From positions 1-12,841 of the forward strand of contig CALLYX010000223.1 of assembly GCA_937858775.1 (NCBI GenBank): a DNA stretch of 12,841 bases. Reading direction: 5' to 3'. Each line of letters starts with the position of its first letter. Positions within the stretch are counted from its first letter, which is position 1. This stretch comes from an uncultured bacterium. Its GTDB lineage: Bacteria > Auribacterota > Tritonobacteria > UBA1439. The translations under genes and the position numbers were made by a program. The notes beneath the pieces are model-generated. The model did no database searches and was not told the origin of the DNA. It worked only from the letters and a program-made list of their open reading frames with translations. This document shows positions 1 to 7,540 of the stretch, piece by piece.

Positions 1-1
1 G

Positions 2-109
2 ATCGCCGACGGCATCGCGTACATCTTGCGTCGCTTGGGCAAGGGCCCTCTCTGTGTGCGGGCGGTTGTCGAGGATACCCGACAACTCACCTTTGCCTCG
101 CTTCTATAA
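2..109 (+). CDS. Possible C-terminal fragment of an upstream gene
   Basis: An open frame enters from the left edge and stops at TAA 107-109, giving about 35 residues that begin IADGIAYILRRLGKG and end TFASLL. Its third codon positions are mostly G or C, like the real genes here, and the peptide has ordinary protein composition, so it may be the tail of a longer gene on the same strand. It stops just before the promoter at 142-170, which fits a gene boundary. No family can be recognised from so short a piece. The two other forward frames look less protein-like by eye but were not scored, so a non-coding spacer remains possible. Confidence 0.3.
   Translation: MADGIAYILRRLGKGPLCVRAVVEDTRQLTFASLL
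65..86. other. Short inverted repeat
   Basis: GTTGTCG (65-71) and CGACAAC (80-86) are perfect 7-base inverted arms around an 8-base loop. The repeat lies inside the possible upstream gene tail and is not followed by a T-run, so it is a poor intrinsic terminator. It ends 56 bases before the -35 box of the operon promoter, so an operator role is conceivable but unsupported. It may be chance. Confidence 0.25.
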
Positions 110-141
110 AAAACGGGGAAAGTCCTGATTTTCATTGCGTG

Positions 142-170
142 TTGACAGGCCGGGTAAAATGCCCTAGCAT
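142..170 (+). promoter_or_regulatory. Sigma-70-type promoter of the biosynthetic operon
   Basis: A perfect -35 hexamer TTGACA (142-147) is followed after exactly 17 bases by TAGCAT (165-170), a 4/6 match to the -10 consensus TATAAT. Transcription would start near 177, leaving an untranslated leader of roughly 110 bases before the first ATG at 291. The surrounding AT-rich patch (about 106-160) stands out in otherwise very GC-rich DNA. Bases 213-219 and 231-237 in the leader form a 7-bp inverted repeat, which in such GC-rich sequence could be chance. No operator or riboswitch is recognisable. Confidence 0.6.
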
Positions 171-290
171 GACCGTTACCGTTGGGCATGCGGCCGTGTG
201 CGCGGTTCAGCCCCGGCGGGGCGACGGCGTCCGCCGGCCCCCGCCCCTTCCGCCGCGCGGCTGCTGCGCCGACGCAGGCACCGGGGCGCC

Positions 291-1586
291 ATGATTCAGA
301 AGAAACGCAGGGTGGTCGTCACCGGGATTGGGCTGATCAGCCCGCTCGGTCTCGACCCGGATTCCTTCTGGACCAACCTGATGGCGGAGAAATCCGGCGT
401 CGGCCCCATCACCCTCTTCGATACCGCCGGTTTCCCAACCCGGATCGCCGCCGAGGTGAAGGGCTTCGATCCGCTGAGGTATATAGAAAAGAAGAAATCG
501 CTCAAGGTGATGATCCGGGACATGCAGTTCGCCGTCGCCGCGGCCAGGGAGGCCGCGGACGACGCCGGCCTCATGGATGCGCGCTTCGATCCGGAGCGCC
601 TTGGAGTGGTATTCGGCGCGAGCATGATCTCCACCGACCCGTGCGAACTTGCGCCCGCGATCGCCGCCTCCCGCTCCGGACACGGCCAATTCGACCTCGT
701 GAAGTTCGGCACCGATGGGATCCCGCATCTCTTTCCGCTCTGGCTACTCAAGCAGCTTCCGAACATGCTCGCATCGCACGTGGCCATCATGCTGAACGCC
801 CAGGGGCCGAGCAACACGATCACCAGCGGCTGCTCATCGAGCGCGCACGCGATCGGCGAGGCGTTCCGGATCGTCTCGCGCGGCGGCGCGGACCTTGTCA
901 TCACGGGGGGGGCCAGCTCGTGCATCACGCCGCTCAAGCTCGTCCGGTATCACCGGCTCGGAGTCCTTTCGATGCGCAACGGCGAGCCGGAGAAGGCGAG
1001 CCGCCCGTTCGACGCGCAGCGCGACGGATTTGTCATCGGGGAGGGGGCCGGGATGCTCATGCTCGAGGAGCGCGAGCACGCCCGGGCCCGGGGGGCGCGT
1101 ATCTACGCCGAGATCGCCGGCTACGGGAGCGCGGTGGACATGCAGGGCGGGCCCGGCGGTTCGATCGAGGCGTCGAGCAAGGCGCGAGCGATGCGCGCTG
1201 CGGTCATGGACTCCGGCCTGCCGCTCGACGCGATTGATTATATAAACGCGCACGGGAACTCGATCCCCTTCACCGACCGGCTCGAGACGATGGCGATCAA
1301 GGAACTCTGGGGGGCGCGCGCCTACGAGATCCCCGTGAGCTCCGTCAAGGGGCAGATCGGCGACCTCGGGCCGGCCTCCGCGGCCATCGGCCTGATCACC
1401 GTCGCCCTCGCCCTCCGCGCCGGGCGCATACCGTGCACGCTGAATTACGAACACAGGGATCCCGAGTGCGACCTCGATTACGTGCCGCGTCCCCGGGACT
1501 CGGCGTTCGCCAACGGGATCTGCAACTCGTTCGACTATATGGGCCAGAACGTGAGCCTGGTGGTGCGCAACGCGGAGTCGGACTGA
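291..1586 (+). CDS. FabF-type beta-ketoacyl synthase with Asp replacing the second catalytic His (KS1)
   Basis: This is a 431-residue condensing enzyme of the KAS I/II (FabB/FabF) family, which joins an acyl thioester to a malonyl unit in the cytoplasm. The N-terminus RRVVVTGIGLISPLG is typical. The nucleophilic Cys181 lies in TSGCSSSAHAIGE, the first His in NAHGNS (His321), and the conserved Lys in SSVKG (Lys353). Where FabF has GHLLGAAG, this protein has GDLGPASA, so Asp358 (GAC 1362-1364) occupies the position of E. coli FabF His340. The C-terminal GFGGxN loop is also changed, to DYMGQN. The start at 291 is chosen because family homology begins there; upstream in-frame codons give an Arg/Pro/Ala-rich peptide. 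The Shine-Dalgarno sequence is weak (GGGGCG). The stop abuts the ATG of the next ketosynthase. It may be a specialised ketosynthase, a non-elongating partner of KS2, or an acyltransferase. It is not a classical chain-length factor, because the Cys is retained. Confidence 0.9.
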   Translation: MIQKKRRVVVTGIGLISPLGLDPDSFWTNLMAEKSGVGPITLFDTAGFPTRIAAEVKGFDPLRYIEKKKSLKVMIRDMQFAVAAAREAADDAGLMDARFDPERLGVVFGASMISTDPCELAPAIAASRSGHGQFDLVKFGTDGIPHLFPLWLLKQLPNMLASHVAIMLNAQGPSNTITSGCSSSAHAIGEAFRIVSRGGADLVITGGASSCITPLKLVRYHRLGVLSMRNGEPEKASRPFDAQRDGFVIGEGAGMLMLEEREHARARGARIYAEIAGYGSAVDMQGGPGGSIEASSKARAMRAAVMDSGLPLDAIDYINAHGNSIPFTDRLETMAIKELWGARAYEIPVSSVKGQIGDLGPASAAIGLITVALALRAGRIPCTLNYEHRDPECDLDYVPRPRDSAFANGICNSFDYMGQNVSLVVRNAESD

Positions 1587-2879
1587 ATGAGCGGCCAGCG
1601 GCGCGTGGTGATCACGGGTATCGGGCTCGTCACCCCGCTCGGGAACGGCCTTGAACGTAACTGGGACGCCCTCATCCACGGCCGTTCGGGGATCGGCAGG
1701 CTCACGTATTTCAACGCCTCCGGGTTCCCAACCCGTATAGCCGGGCAGGTAAAGGAGTTCGATGCCCGCCGGATGCTGGGCGACCGCGACGACATCGACG
1801 TCCTGGGCGCTCACAGCCGCTTCTCCATCGCCGCCGCGCGGCTCGCCCACGAGGATTCGGGCCTCGATGGAAACGGCGTCGATCCGGAGAAGGTCGGCGT
1901 CTACCTCGGCTGCGGGGAGGGGGATCCCAGCTTCCTCTGGCTGGCGCGCCGCATCATGGAATCACTCGGGCCGGACGCTTCGGTCTCCATCCCGCGCTTT
2001 CTGCGCCGCGGCATGGAGATGCTGAACCCTCGGAAGGACATAGAGTACGAGCCGAACAAGCCGGTCTACCATATCGCCAACCTGTTCAACGCGCAGGGGC
2101 CCAACTCAAACTGCCTCACCGCATGCGCCGCGAGCGCCCAGGCGATCGGCGAGGCGGCCTGCGCCATCGTGCGAGGGGACGCCGAGATCATGTACGCGGG
2201 CGGGGCGCACTCGATGATACACCCGATGGGGCTCGCCGGCTTCAACCTCCTCAACGCCATTTCCAGGCGGAACGACGAGCCGGAGAAGGCGAGCCGGCCG
2301 TTCGACCTCAAGCGCGACGGCTTCGTGCTTTCCGAGGGGGCGGGCATGCTCGTGCTCGAGGAGGAGCGCCGCGCGGCACGGCGCCGCGCGCGCATCTACG
2401 GCGAGATCCTGGGCTACGGCTGCTCCTCTGACGCTTACCGCATCACCGATATCCTCCCCGACGGCCGCGGCGCCGCACAGGCGATGCAGAACGCCCTTGA
2501 CGACGCCCGGCTCTCCCCCGAGGATATCGGCTACATCAACGCCCATGGCACCTCCACGCAGATCAACGACCGGGTGGAGACCATCGCGATCAAGAAGGTC
2601 TTCGGATCTCACAGCCGGACCGTGCCGATCAGCTCGACGAAATCGATCATGGGGCACCTGATCGCCGCCGCCGGGGCGGTGGAGACCGCCGTCTGCCTTC
2701 TCGCCATCGGGCGCGGGATCATCCCGCCCACGATCAACCAGGAGTATCCGGATCCGGAGTGCGACCTGGATTATGTCCCCAACACGGCCCGCGAGGCCGT
2801 TGTCGACAAGGCCCTCTCGAACTCCTTCGGGTTCGGCGGGCAGAACATCTGTCTGATCCTCTCTAACTACAAGGGGTAG
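1587..2879 (+). CDS. FabF-type beta-ketoacyl synthase with intact triad (KS2)
   Basis: This 430-residue FabF-like enzyme should catalyse decarboxylative Claisen condensation. All catalytic elements are present: Cys180 in LTACAASAQAIGE, His320 in NAHGTST, Lys352 in SSTKS and His357 in GHLIAAAGAVE, with the canonical C-terminal loop SFGFGGQN (413-420). The ATG directly follows the KS1 stop (TGAATG), with GGAG (1574-1577) as a plausible ribosome site inside KS1, so the two genes are probably translationally coupled. The proteins share GFPTRIA near residue 50, an EPEKASRPFD block and a PECDLDYVP block near the C-terminus, showing tandem duplication followed by divergence. At about 430 residues it is slightly longer than FabF (about 412), with extra sequence around residues 110-165. 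The arrangement resembles type II polyketide KS/CLF pairs, but neither protein has lost its Cys. Substrate is unknown. Confidence 0.93.
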   Translation: MSGQRRVVITGIGLVTPLGNGLERNWDALIHGRSGIGRLTYFNASGFPTRIAGQVKEFDARRMLGDRDDIDVLGAHSRFSIAAARLAHEDSGLDGNGVDPEKVGVYLGCGEGDPSFLWLARRIMESLGPDASVSIPRFLRRGMEMLNPRKDIEYEPNKPVYHIANLFNAQGPNSNCLTACAASAQAIGEAACAIVRGDAEIMYAGGAHSMIHPMGLAGFNLLNAISRRNDEPEKASRPFDLKRDGFVLSEGAGMLVLEEERRAARRRARIYGEILGYGCSSDAYRITDILPDGRGAAQAMQNALDDARLSPEDIGYINAHGTSTQINDRVETIAIKKVFGSHSRTVPISSTKSIMGHLIAAAGAVETAVCLLAIGRGIIPPTINQEYPDPECDLDYVPNTAREAVVDKALSNSFGFGGQNICLILSNYKG

Positions 2880-2885
2880 GGACCC

Positions 2886-3731
2886 ATGCCGATCGTAGAG
2901 ATCGACGGCGTATGTTACGAGACGCTATCGCTGTTTCGCCGCGCCTTCAACTGCGCGCTCGTGAACCCCCTTATCAACCATCTCGTCTCGGCGCGCCTTC
3001 TCATAGGCATACTGAAGACAAGCAGGAGCCCGCTCCTCACGGAGTCGCTTCTCCGTCCCGGCGGGTGGCGGGCGATGAGGATCACCTACGACAACGGCGA
3101 GCCGGTGGACTACATCGACAAATGCATGCTCAAGAGCGCCGCTCTCACGCTGAGCGCGCGCAACCGCAGGAAGATGACGGTGCGGTCGATCGGGGACCTC
3201 ATCGTCAAATACCGGGCGGGCGGCGATGTCCATATCGTGGGGATCGGCACAGGGCCTGGATTCAACGTTCTCGAGGCGATGGCGAACGCGAATACCGAGC
3301 GGGTCTTCGCCTACTGCATAGACAAGGACCCGGACGCGTTCGCCTTCGGGCGCAGGATGGCGGCGAAGATGGGGCTCGATGACCGGGTCCGTTACATCTC
3401 CGGGAATGCCGTCGATCTCGAGCGCCTGATCGACGTCGTGCCGCAGATCGTGAAGATGGTGGGGATAATCGAGTACCTCAACGACGACCAGGTGCGCGAT
3501 CTGTTCCGGGTGAGCCGCCGAAGGCTCGCGCCCGGCGGCACCGTGTTGGTGAACAGCATGCTCTCGAACCACGGTGTGGACCGGTATCTGCGCAGGGTTT
3601 TCAACTGGCACCTCAAGTACCGCTCGCCGGAGAGGATCATGCGCCTCCTCGAGGAGTGCGGTTTCTCCGGATTCGGCCTGAGATCCGACCCGCTGGGCGT
3701 CTATTCGGTCATAACCGCGTCGAGACGCTAG
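2886..3731 (+). CDS. Class I SAM-dependent methyltransferase
   Basis: This 281-residue protein has a Rossmann-type SAM-binding core in its middle. Motif I is HIVGIGTGPGF (116-126), the acidic end of strand 2 is CIDKDPDA (144-151), and IIEYLNDD (194-201) is followed by the post-motif segment LAPGGTVLVNS (215-224). About 110 residues precede the core and probably form a substrate-recognition cap; they contain a hydrophobic stretch near 22-43 that could contact a membrane or lipid. The start lies 6 bases after the KS2 stop, so the gene is co-transcribed with the ketosynthases. Context suggests methylation of the ketosynthase product, on oxygen or carbon, but nothing in the sequence fixes the acceptor. 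The family assignment is secure; the exact subfamily is not. Confidence 0.85.
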   Translation: MPIVEIDGVCYETLSLFRRAFNCALVNPLINHLVSARLLIGILKTSRSPLLTESLLRPGGWRAMRITYDNGEPVDYIDKCMLKSAALTLSARNRRKMTVRSIGDLIVKYRAGGDVHIVGIGTGPGFNVLEAMANANTERVFAYCIDKDPDAFAFGRRMAAKMGLDDRVRYISGNAVDLERLIDVVPQIVKMVGIIEYLNDDQVRDLFRVSRRRLAPGGTVLVNSMLSNHGVDRYLRRVFNWHLKYRSPERIMRLLEECGFSGFGLRSDPLGVYSVITASRR

Positions 3732-3780
3732 GCGCGCATCCGCGCACGGGGCGGGCCCGTTCCGCACGGTAACCGCATAT

Positions 3781-5493
3781 ATGTATACGACTCTGCTCGC
3801 CCCGATAGTGTACGGGTGGGCAAGGCTGAACGGTGTAAGGGCCCGGCGGGCCTTTCTCCGCGGCGCGGGGGAGTGCGCCGAGACCCAGCGGCGCGCGCTC
3901 CTCCGCAAGCTCCGGTGGGCCGCCGGCACCGAGTACGGACGGCGCTTCGGTTTCGCCGCGATCCGCTCGCCAGGCGACTACCGGAAGGCGGTCCCGATCG
4001 TCGACTACCACGCCCTCTCGCCCTTCGTGGAGAGGATCGTCGCCGGGGAGCCCAACGTTCTATTCCCCCCCCGCGAAAAGCTCCTGATGTTCGCGATGAG
4101 CAGCGGGACCACGGCGAGGCCCAAGTATGTCCCGGTAACGGGGCGCTTTCTCGCCGAGCTCGCCCGGGGCAACTTCGTCTGGGGGATGCATCTCCTACGG
4201 GACCACCCCGCCGCGATCTCGCAGCATATCCTGCACGTCGTCTCGCCGAGCATGGAGTTCGCCACCCCCTCCGGCGTGCCGTGCGGCGCGGCCACCGGCC
4301 TCGTCGCCGAGTCGCAGAAGAAGATCGCCCGCCTGAAGTACGCCCTCCCGCCCGATATCTATCGGATCGCGGAGTACGGGGCCAAATACCATTGCATACT
4401 CCGCCTGGCCCTCCAGAAGAGGCTGAGCCTCGTCATAGCCGCAAATCCGAGCACGCTGGTAGCGCTGGGGCGACGGATGGAGGATCGCGCGGCCTCGCTG
4501 ATCCGGGATCTTTACGACGGGAAGTTCGAGGAGGCCGGGGCCCTCGAACCGGCGCTGCGGAAGACGGTCGAGCGGCAACTCCGGAAGGACCCCGCGAGGG
4601 CGCGGGAACTCGATCGCATAGCCGCGGGAAAGGGGAGGCTTCTGCCGCGCGACGCGTGGCCGGAGATCGCCGTCATCGGCTGCTGGACCGGGGGGACGCT
4701 CACGCCGTACCTCGGCCAGGTGTCGTCGTATTGGGGGGAGAAGCCGCTCCGGGACCCCGGCCTCATCGCATCCGAGGGGCGCATGACAATCCCGGTCGAG
4801 GACGGGGCGGTCGGCGGGGTTCTCGACATGGGCGGGCATTTCTTCGAGTTCGTCCCGTACGGAGGGGATGGGGCGGAAGGGACGCTCCTCGCCCACGAGC
4901 TCGAGACGGGCAAAAGCTATTTCATAATTCTGACCACCTCGTCGGGTTTCTTCCGGTATAATATATCCGACGTGGTCGAGGTGACCGGGCGCTTCGGCGG
5001 CGCCCCAGTGCTCAGGTTCCTGCACAAGGGGAGCCGCGTCAGCTCGCTCACGGGCGAGAAGATCACCGAGCACCAGGTGGTGGAGGCGTTCCGGGAGTGC
5101 GAGCGGCGGCTCGGCTTCGGCGTGCCGCAGTTCACCGTCTGCCCCGGGTGGGGCGCCCCCCCCCATTACTTCATTCTGATCGAGGAGCGCGCCGACGGCT
5201 TTTTCTCGGAGGCGCGGGGGGGCGGGCTGCTGCGGGCAGCGGGCGAACTGTTCGATCTCGCCCTGAAGGGGCTCAACGCCGAGTACCGGGGGAAGAGGGA
5301 TTCGGAACGGCTCGGCGGTCCGGTCGTGCGTCTGGTCCCCGAGGGATCGTTCGAAAGGGAGAAACTGGCGCATATCGCCAAGAGCGGCGGGAGGGTGGAG
5401 CAGTACAAGCACCCGTACCTTAGCCCGCTTCTCGACCATTGCGCTCGATTCCGGCTTTCGGAGCCGGGGGCGGGCGCGGACGCATGCCCATGA
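3781..5493 (+). CDS. GH3-family acyl-adenylating / acyl-amido synthetase
   Basis: This 570-residue protein belongs to the GH3 family of the adenylate-forming superfamily. Plant members activate a carboxylic acid with ATP and transfer it to an amino acid. The ATP-binding motif SSGTTARPKYVP spans residues 107-118, GGTLTPYLGQ spans 304-313 and LIASEGRM spans 328-335. The segment SSGFFRYNISDVVEVTG (387-403) is the equivalent of the family YRxGD motif, with Asn-Ile-Ser replacing the usual residues, followed by KGSRVSSLTGEKITE. The C-terminal cap ends with EQYKHPYLSP, reminiscent of the GH3 QYK motif. The start has no clear Shine-Dalgarno sequence, but the hydrophobic N-terminus fits the family. 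Its stop overlaps the next start (ATGA). Bacterial GH3 substrates are mostly unknown; here a fatty or polyketide acid is a reasonable guess. Confidence 0.88.
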   Translation: MYTTLLAPIVYGWARLNGVRARRAFLRGAGECAETQRRALLRKLRWAAGTEYGRRFGFAAIRSPGDYRKAVPIVDYHALSPFVERIVAGEPNVLFPPREKLLMFAMSSGTTARPKYVPVTGRFLAELARGNFVWGMHLLRDHPAAISQHILHVVSPSMEFATPSGVPCGAATGLVAESQKKIARLKYALPPDIYRIAEYGAKYHCILRLALQKRLSLVIAANPSTLVALGRRMEDRAASLIRDLYDGKFEEAGALEPALRKTVERQLRKDPARARELDRIAAGKGRLLPRDAWPEIAVIGCWTGGTLTPYLGQVSSYWGEKPLRDPGLIASEGRMTIPVEDGAVGGVLDMGGHFFEFVPYGGDGAEGTLLAHELETGKSYFIILTTSSGFFRYNISDVVEVTGRFGGAPVLRFLHKGSRVSSLTGEKITEHQVVEAFRECERRLGFGVPQFTVCPGWGAPPHYFILIEERADGFFSEARGGGLLRAAGELFDLALKGLNAEYRGKRDSERLGGPVVRLVPEGSFEREKLAHIAKSGGRVEQYKHPYLSPLLDHCARFRLSEPGAGADACP

Positions 5494-6275
5494 CTACGCG
5501 CGCACGGGGCGGGGCCCGGACGGGAAGGGCGGTTTTCTTTGCCGCGGCGTTCCTTTCCGGCCTGGGGGCGGGGGGCGGGGGCGCCGCCGCCCCGCCCCCG
5601 GACTTCCTCGAGACGCTATCCATGGCGCGGCATCGCCTCTCCGCGGTCCAGGATTACACCGCCGTTTTCCACAAGCAGCAGCGCGTGGGCGGGGTGCTGC
5701 AGCCCGAGGAGAAGATCCTCTTTAAGTTCAAAAGGCCTTTCATGGTGTATATGAAATGGATCGGCGACGCCCACAGCGGGCGGGAGGCCCTCTTCGTGAA
5801 GGGGAGGCACGGCGACAAGCTCCTTGTGCACCCCGGAGGGATGGCGAATTATTTCGCGCCGACGGCGGCGCTGGACCCCAACGGCATGCTCGCGATGCGG
5901 AACAACCTCAGGCCCATCACGGAGTCCGGGATGGAGGCCATGATCAACCTGATAGCCGAGGCGTGCGAACTGGCCATGCGGCGCGGGGACCTCGTTGTCC
6001 GATATTGCGGCACGAGCCGCCGCGACGGCAGGGCCGTGCACAGGTTCGAGCGCTTTCTTCCGGCTGACAAGGGATATCCGGCGCGCATGACGATTTTCGA
6101 GATGGACAGCGAGACGGGTTATCCGCTCCTCGTTTACAGCTACGGGTGGGAGGGGGAGGTCCTTGAGCGGTACCGGTACGATAACTTCCGCACGGACGTC
6201 GGCCTCACCGATAAGGACTTCGACCGTGGAAACCGGGCGTACGGCTTCGGCAGGTTCACCGCCCGCATCCCGTGA
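5490..6275 (+). CDS. Exported DUF1571 protein (LolA/LolB-like lipid carrier candidate)
   Basis: This 261-residue protein has an N-terminal export signal: an Arg-rich start, then hydrophobic AVFFAAAFLSGLGAG, then an AAA cleavage region at about residues 32-34. No lipobox Cys is visible, so it should be soluble in the periplasm rather than lipidated. The mature part matches DUF1571: VQDYTAVFHKQQRVGG, then the KFKRPFMVYMKW strand, and the closing LTDKDFDRGNRAYGF signature. From memory, DUF1571 proteins are frequent in planctomycetes and resemble outer-membrane lipoprotein-sorting folds, which bind acyl chains in a beta cavity. The start at 5490 is preferred because it forms an ATGA overlap with the GH3 stop; ATG 5484 is an alternative two codons upstream. 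Its place in the operon suggests it carries or senses the lipid product outside the cytoplasm. Confidence 0.82.
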   Translation: MTTRARGGARTGRAVFFAAAFLSGLGAGGGGAAAPPPDFLETLSMARHRLSAVQDYTAVFHKQQRVGGVLQPEEKILFKFKRPFMVYMKWIGDAHSGREALFVKGRHGDKLLVHPGGMANYFAPTAALDPNGMLAMRNNLRPITESGMEAMINLIAEACELAMRRGDLVVRYCGTSRRDGRAVHRFERFLPADKGYPARMTIFEMDSETGYPLLVYSYGWEGEVLERYRYDNFRTDVGLTDKDFDRGNRAYGFGRFTARIP

Positions 6276-6320
6276 CGCCGGGCCCGGCCCGCCTGCGCCG
6301 TCCACGCGGCGGGGCGTCGT

Positions 6321-6327
6321 AAGGAGG
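6321..6327 (+). promoter_or_regulatory. Strong Shine-Dalgarno sequence for the enolase-superfamily gene
   Basis: AAGGAGG lies 8 bases before ATG 6336 and is the best ribosome binding site in the window. It fixes the start of the enolase-superfamily gene and shows that the organism uses canonical Shine-Dalgarno initiation. The preceding 45 bases (6276-6320) are GC-rich spacer with no visible promoter. Confidence 0.7.
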
Positions 6328-6335
6328 AAGGCGGG

Positions 6336-7502
6336 ATGCGCGTTGTCAGGGTGATCGCGTACCGCGTGCGCATGCCGCTCCGAAAGGCGTTCAGCCACGC
6401 CCGCGCCTCGCGCGCCGTGGCGGACAATATCGTCGTCGAGGCGGCGGCGGAATCCGGCACTCGCGGTTACGGGGAAGGTGTGCCGCGGGAATACGTGACC
6501 GGGGAGACGCCCGAGTCCGCGATGGAGTTCCTGCGGCGCCTCGACTACACGTTCCTCGCGGAGGACTGGGGGGAGATGGCCCAGGCGGCCGGGGCCTTGC
6601 GCGCCTGGGAGGAGGGAGAGGGGGGGGTGGAGGGACTCTTCCCCGGCGCCGCCAGGTGCGCCCTTTCGCTCGCCCTGCTTGACGCCGCGGGACGGGAGTG
6701 GGGATGCGGGGCCGGGGAGGCGGCAGCCTCGGCTGCCGCGGGGACCCGGCCCGTGTCGACGAGGCGGGTGCGCTATAGCGCGGTCTGCTCGGGGGGCTCG
6801 GCGCGGGCCGCGGCGGTCTCCTGCGCCGCGTACCGGCTCTACGGCTTCAGGGCGGTAAAGCTCAAGGTCGGATGGGGGGAGGAAAGGGATGTCGCCATTG
6901 TCCGGACGGCCCGGAGGATCGTCGGGCGCGGGGTGGATCTCCGCGTGGACGCCAACGGGGCGTGGGATTACGACGCGGCGCGGCGGACAATCCCGCGATT
7001 GGCGGCGTTCGGCATCTCCTCAGTGGAGGAGCCCCTCTGCCCGGGCGATAGGGCCAGGCTGCCCGAGTTGAGGAGGGAGACGGGCGTGCCGGTGATGCTG
7101 GACGAGTCGTTCCGCTCGCGGGCTGACCTGGCGCGCCTCTCGGTGTCGGGGGCGTGCGACCTCGTCAATATCCGCATCTCCAAGTGCGGCGGCCTTTTCT
7201 CCTCGCTGGCGCGCGCGAACGAGGCGCGCGCGGCGGGGCTGGGATTTCAGATGGGATGCCAGGTTGGGGAGAGCGGCGTGCTATCGGCCGCCGGGCGCCA
7301 TTTCGCGTTTCTCGCCCCCGACGCCCGCCATCTCGAGGGATCTTACGACCGGCACCTGCTCGCCGTGAACCTGACGCGCGAGGATGTCACCTTCGGATAC
7401 GGCGGTTCGGCGCCGAGGATTACAGGGTCGGGGCTGGGGGTGACGGTGGACAGGGCGGTGCTGGAGCGGTATGCGGAGGAGAAGATGGAGGTGGCGCTGT
7501 AG
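6336..7502 (+). CDS. Enolase-superfamily enzyme, muconate-cycloisomerase / dipeptide-epimerase-like
   Basis: This 388-residue enzyme has the N-terminal capping domain (about 1-130) and the C-terminal barrel of the MLE subgroup, which removes an alpha proton from a carboxylate with Mg2+ help. The barrel motifs are all present: KLK with Lys175 and Lys177, RVDANGAWD with metal ligand Asp205, VEEP with Glu231, LDES with Asp256, and ISKCGG with the opposing Lys283. Paired Lys bases on both faces fit racemases, epimerases, cycloisomerases and o-succinylbenzoate synthases. The DxD motif that holds the free amino group in Ala-Glu dipeptide epimerases is not evident; the matching region reads LEGSYDRHLL (333-342). 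Next to a GH3 amide-forming enzyme, an N-acyl amino acid or related acid is a plausible substrate, but this is inference. The start is set by AAGGAGG. Confidence 0.87.
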   Translation: MRVVRVIAYRVRMPLRKAFSHARASRAVADNIVVEAAAESGTRGYGEGVPREYVTGETPESAMEFLRRLDYTFLAEDWGEMAQAAGALRAWEEGEGGVEGLFPGAARCALSLALLDAAGREWGCGAGEAAASAAAGTRPVSTRRVRYSAVCSGGSARAAAVSCAAYRLYGFRAVKLKVGWGEERDVAIVRTARRIVGRGVDLRVDANGAWDYDAARRTIPRLAAFGISSVEEPLCPGDRARLPELRRETGVPVMLDESFRSRADLARLSVSGACDLVNIRISKCGGLFSSLARANEARAAGLGFQMGCQVGESGVLSAAGRHFAFLAPDARHLEGSYDRHLLAVNLTREDVTFGYGGSAPRITGSGLGVTVDRAVLERYAEEKMEVAL

Positions 7503-7540
7503 GCGCGGATCGTCCTGTCGCGCCCGGCGCGGAAGGCAGC

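Noticed and set aside
198..290. N-terminal extension of KS1 from ATG 198
   Set aside because: The extra 31 residues are an Arg/Pro/Ala-rich string without ketosynthase homology; family homology starts just after ATG 291.
182..1237. Plus-strand open frame of 351 codons overlapping KS1
   Set aside because: It is an out-of-frame, Arg-rich translation of the KS1 coding sequence. The KS1 frame contains the family motifs.
291..2879. Classical type II polyketide KS-alpha/chain-length-factor pair
   Set aside because: A chain-length factor replaces the active-site Cys, usually with Gln. Both proteins here keep Cys (181 and 180), and no ACP, cyclase or aromatase follows.
4195..5439. Minus-strand open frame of 414 codons opposite GH3
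   Set aside because: It is the antisense shadow of a gene with clear GH3 motifs and has no recognisable domain of its own.
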